Positions 36,954 to 40,237 of a DNA stretch of 40,237 bases are shown in pieces (position 1 is the stretch's first letter; each line of letters opens with the position of its first letter). Position numbers and translations under genes: made by a program. The stretch comes from Candidatus Moranbacteria bacterium GW2011_GWE2_35_2- (lineage in GTDB: Bacteria; Patescibacteriota; Minisyncoccia; Moranbacterales; UBA9337). The stretch covers positions 1,470 to 41,706 of the forward strand of contig LBQD01000004.1 in NCBI GenBank assembly GCA_000990585.1, read 5' to 3'. The notes beneath the pieces were generated by a model. That model was not told the DNA's origin and ran no database searches. It was given only the letters and a program-made list of their open reading frames with translations.

Positions 36954-39854
36954 ATGGACAAAAAAATAATAATTCGCGGAGCAAGGGAACATAATTTGAA
37001 AAATATCAATCTTGATATCCCCCGTGAAAAACTGATTGTTTTTATGGGAATTAGCGGATCGGGAAAAAGTACGTTAGCTTTCGATACTCTTTTTGCCGAA
37101 GGGCAAAGAAGATATTTGGAAAGCTTATCGTCTTATGCCCGGCAGTTTTTGGGGCAAATGGACAAGCCAGACGTGGATTATATTGAAGGGCTTTCGCCAA
37201 CAATTTCTATTGATCAAAAATCAGTTTCTCACAATCCTCGTTCAACAGTCGGAACGATTACGGAAATTCATGATTATTTGCGTTTGTTATATTCAAAAAT
37301 CGGAATTCCTCATTGTGAAATTTGTGCCCGGGAAATAAAACGGCTTTCAACTGACGAAATTGTTGATCGAATTTTGGATTTGGGAGATAAAAAAATAGTT
37401 GAAATTATATCCCCCATTGTGCGGAGTCGCAAAGGAGAATATGCGGCTTTGCTGGAAAATTTATGGAAAATGGGACTTTCAAAAATATATGTTGACGGAA
37501 AGATATTTTCTTTGGAAAATCGTAAAAAAATAAAATTGGAAAAAAACAAAAGACATTCATTGGAAGTTGTTATTGATGAAGTGGAAATAAGCGAGAAAAC
37601 TATTTCCCGTATTTTTGAAGCTGTGGAAAAGGCGCTAAAATTGTCCGGTGGAATAGTGAAAATAAATTTACCATTTTCTCACGATCATGAGAAAATGGTA
37701 AATTTTAAAAAAAGAAAAAATGATACTGAAATAAATATTGAAAATAATGAAATTATTTTTAATCAAAATCTTTCTTGTCCGGTTCATGAAATCGAATTTC
37801 CTCCCTTGGAGCCGAGGCTTTTTTCCTTCAATTCTCCCTTTGGGGCATGCAGCGCTTGCGAAGGATTAGGAGTAAAAAAGGAAATAGACGCGAGCTTGAT
37901 TGTTCCTGATGAAAATAAAACCATAAATGAAGGAGGAATTCTTCCGTGGAGTTATAAGCCGAATAATTATCAGGGGACGATAATTCGCGCTGTGACTAAT
38001 TTTTACCATATTCCCGATAACAAACGTTTGCGCGATTTGCCGAAAAAATATCTTGATCTGCTTCTTTATGGTAAAGAGGGTGGAGAATTGATTGATGTAA
38101 AATATCATTTTCGCAACGGGACGAGAAATTTTCATTTGGATTGGAAGGGCGTTTCCGGCTGGCTCGAAGATCGTTATCAAAAAACAACTTCTGATGCGGT
38201 GCGAAATGATATTGAAAAATATATGTCCCAAAAGCCTTGTTCAACTTGCGGCGGAAGCCGTTATCGGAAAGAAGTTTTACTGGTAACGGTAGGCGGGAAA
38301 AATATTGTGGAAGTGTCGCAGATAAGTATTGATAATTGTCTGGATTTTTTCCGGAAACTGGAATTGAACCATCAAGAAGAATTGATTGCCGGAAGAATTG
38401 TTAATGAAGTCATTAATCGCTTGAAATTTCTCAGTGATGTGGGATTGAATTATATCTCTTTGCATCGGACCGCGTTTACTCTTTCCGGGGGGGAATCGCA
38501 AAGAATCCGTTTGGCTTCGCAAGTCGGTTCGCAATTAGTCGGTGTTTTGTATATTTTGGATGAGCCGTCAATCGGATTGCACGCGCGGGATAATAGGAAA
38601 CTTTTGGAAACATTGAAACATTTGCGGGATATCGGAAATACCGTGATTGCAATTGAACATGACGAAGAAACGATGCGCGAAGCGGATTTTTTGGTGGATA
38701 TCGGACCGGGAGCCGGAAAACATGGAGGAGAAATCGTGGCGTTGGGAACTCCTGAACAAGTGATGAAAAATCAGGATTCCATAACAGGGAAATATTTAAG
38801 CGGAAAAATGCAAATTAAAATTCCTGATTCGCGTCGGTCAATGAAAAATAAAAAAGCCTTGATTGTGCGCGGAGCCTCGAATCACAACCTGAAAAATATA
38901 AATGTGCAATTTCCCCTTAAGAGTTTTGTTTGCGTGACAGGTGTTTCCGGAAGCGGAAAATCGACTTTAGTGGAAGAAACTTTGCACAAAGCGCTGGCAA
39001 ACAAATTGCACAGGTCTCTGGAGGTTCCAGGAAAACACAAGGAAATTGTCGGATTGGAAAATATCAATAAAGTTATTATGATTGATCAATCTCCAATCGG
39101 GCGTACTCCGCGTTCTAATCCGGCGACATATACCGGACTTTTTACCCCGATTCGTCAGCTTTTTTCCGCCACCAAAGATGCGCGACTGAAAGGATATGGA
39201 CCGGGAAGATTTTCATTTAATGTGAATGGAGGGCGTTGCGATAATTGCCAAGGAGAAGGATTTTTGAAAATTGAAATGCAATTTATGCCGGATGTGCATT
39301 TGCCTTGCGATATTTGCAAAGGAAGAAGGTATAACAGGGAAACGTTGCAAGTAAAATATAAAGGAAAAAATATTTCCGATGTTTTGGCAATGACGGTTTC
39401 TGAGGCGAAGGAATTTTTCGAGAGTTATCCGCAAATTCATGATCCGCTCAAAGTCCTGGAGGAAGTTGGATTAGGATATATAGAATTGGGGCAAAATGCG
39501 ACGACGCTTTCCGGCGGAGAGGCGCAAAGAATCAAACTGGCCAGCGAGCTTTCCAGGCGCGCCACAGGGGACACTTTGTATATTTTGGATGAGCCGACAA
39601 CCGGACTTCATTTTGATGATATTAAAAAATTACTCAACGTTCTTAACCGTTTGGTGGATGCGGGAAATACGGTGGTGGTAATTGAGCATAATATGGATGT
39701 GATCAAGTCCGCCGATTGGATAATCGATTTGGGACCGGAAGGCGGCGATGGTGGAGGAAAACTGGTGGTTGCCGGCACCCCGGAAGAAGTCGCAAAATGG
39801 CACAAAGAAAGCTATACAGGAAAATACCTGCGCGAAGCTTTGCGGAAAAAATAA
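36954..39854 (+). CDS. uvrA: excinuclease ABC subunit UvrA
   Basis: IIIRGAREHNLKNINLDIP, GISGSGKSTLAFDTLFAEGQRRYLESLS, two ABC signatures; start could be 36927. Confidence 0.98.
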   Translation: MDKKIIIRGAREHNLKNINLDIPREKLIVFMGISGSGKSTLAFDTLFAEGQRRYLESLSSYARQFLGQMDKPDVDYIEGLSPTISIDQKSVSHNPRSTVGTITEIHDYLRLLYSKIGIPHCEICAREIKRLSTDEIVDRILDLGDKKIVEIISPIVRSRKGEYAALLENLWKMGLSKIYVDGKIFSLENRKKIKLEKNKRHSLEVVIDEVEISEKTISRIFEAVEKALKLSGGIVKINLPFSHDHEKMVNFKKRKNDTEINIENNEIIFNQNLSCPVHEIEFPPLEPRLFSFNSPFGACSACEGLGVKKEIDASLIVPDENKTINEGGILPWSYKPNNYQGTIIRAVTNFYHIPDNKRLRDLPKKYLDLLLYGKEGGELIDVKYHFRNGTRNFHLDWKGVSGWLEDRYQKTTSDAVRNDIEKYMSQKPCSTCGGSRYRKEVLLVTVGGKNIVEVSQISIDNCLDFFRKLELNHQEELIAGRIVNEVINRLKFLSDVGLNYISLHRTAFTLSGGESQRIRLASQVGSQLVGVLYILDEPSIGLHARDNRKLLETLKHLRDIGNTVIAIEHDEETMREADFLVDIGPGAGKHGGEIVALGTPEQVMKNQDSITGKYLSGKMQIKIPDSRRSMKNKKALIVRGASNHNLKNINVQFPLKSFVCVTGVSGSGKSTLVEETLHKALANKLHRSLEVPGKHKEIVGLENINKVIMIDQSPIGRTPRSNPATYTGLFTPIRQLFSATKDARLKGYGPGRFSFNVNGGRCDNCQGEGFLKIEMQFMPDVHLPCDICKGRRYNRETLQVKYKGKNISDVLAMTVSEAKEFFESYPQIHDPLKVLEEVGLGYIELGQNATTLSGGEAQRIKLASELSRRATGDTLYILDEPTTGLHFDDIKKLLNVLNRLVDAGNTVVVIEHNMDVIKSADWIIDLGPEGGDGGGKLVVAGTPEEVAKWHKESYTGKYLREALRKK
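37664..37705. repeat. perfect inverted repeat within uvrA
   Basis: AAATTTACCATTTTCTCA-CGATCA-TGAGAAAATGGTAAATTT. Confidence 0.95.
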
Positions 39855-39892
39855 ATTAAGAAATATATAAGAAATATATTGTGAACTCGCCA

Positions 39893-40237
39893 ATGCTGAA
39901 AAATAAAATAAAAAATTTTCCTGATGCTCCGGGGGTGTATATTTTTTTTAATGCGAAGAAAATAATTATTTATATCGGCAAAGCAACTAGTTTGAAAAGT
40001 AGAGTAGGGTCGTATTTTGTTCCCTCACCCCAACCCTCTCCCGGGGGGAGAGGGGGAGGTCTGAGACCGATCGAGGAGATGATTCATCAGGTTTCTAATA
40101 TAAAAATAATCGAAACCGAATCGGTTTTGGACGCTTTGATTTTGGAATCCAACCTGATTAAAAAACATCAGCCAAAATACAATATATTAGGAAAAGATGA
40201 TAAATCATTTTCATATTTTGTTATTACGAAAGAAAAT
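39893..40237 (+). CDS. uvrC: excinuclease ABC subunit UvrC, N-terminal part (runs off window)
   Basis: Not in ORF track; MLKNKIKNFPDAPGVYIFFNAKKIIIYIGKATSLKSRVGSYF...ETESVLDALILESNLIKKHQPKYNI; GTG at 39881 is an alternative start. Confidence 0.93.
   Translation, partial: MLKNKIKNFPDAPGVYIFFNAKKIIIYIGKATSLKSRVGSYFVPSPQPSPGGRGGGLRPIEEMIHQVSNIKIIETESVLDALILESNLIKKHQPKYNILGKDDKSFSYFVITKEN
40022..40059 (+). repeat. GC-rich palindromic dispersed repeat, in frame inside uvrC
   Basis: CCCTCACCCCAACCCTCTCCCGGGGGGAGAGGGGGAGG. Confidence 0.8.

Overview
AT-rich bacterial chromosomal segment using the standard code, with the look of a Candidate Phyla Radiation/Patescibacteria (Parcubacteria-like) genome; the lineage is inferred from gene content and was not tested. 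Housekeeping genes recognised: nusA, ppa, tig, clpP, gpmI, rny, HU, ftsH-tilS-gmk, an S1-domain protein, an RluA-family synthase, rplS, rpsF-ssb-rpsR, efp, uvrB-uvrA-uvrC (uvrC runs off the end), and eight tRNAs (Ser, Pro, Val x2, Leu, Phe, Ile2(CAU), Gly). The main accessory content is (i) a MTase / solute-binding lipoprotein / six-gene array carrying seven VirB2/TrbC-like pilin domains, one fused to a lytic transglycosylase-like domain; (ii) a dispersed hairpin repeat family of the form X-CGTAAAAT-core-ATCACG-X' with covarying outer stems, one form of which sits inside a 111-bp tandem duplication of the uvrB 5' end; (iii) an in-frame GC-rich dispersed repeat inside uvrC and a perfect 18-bp-arm palindrome inside uvrA; (iv) a Gmk-like kinase whose Walker A lysine is Glu; (v) structured leaders upstream of nusA, rny and rpsF. 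All product calls come from reading motifs by eye; no searches were run.
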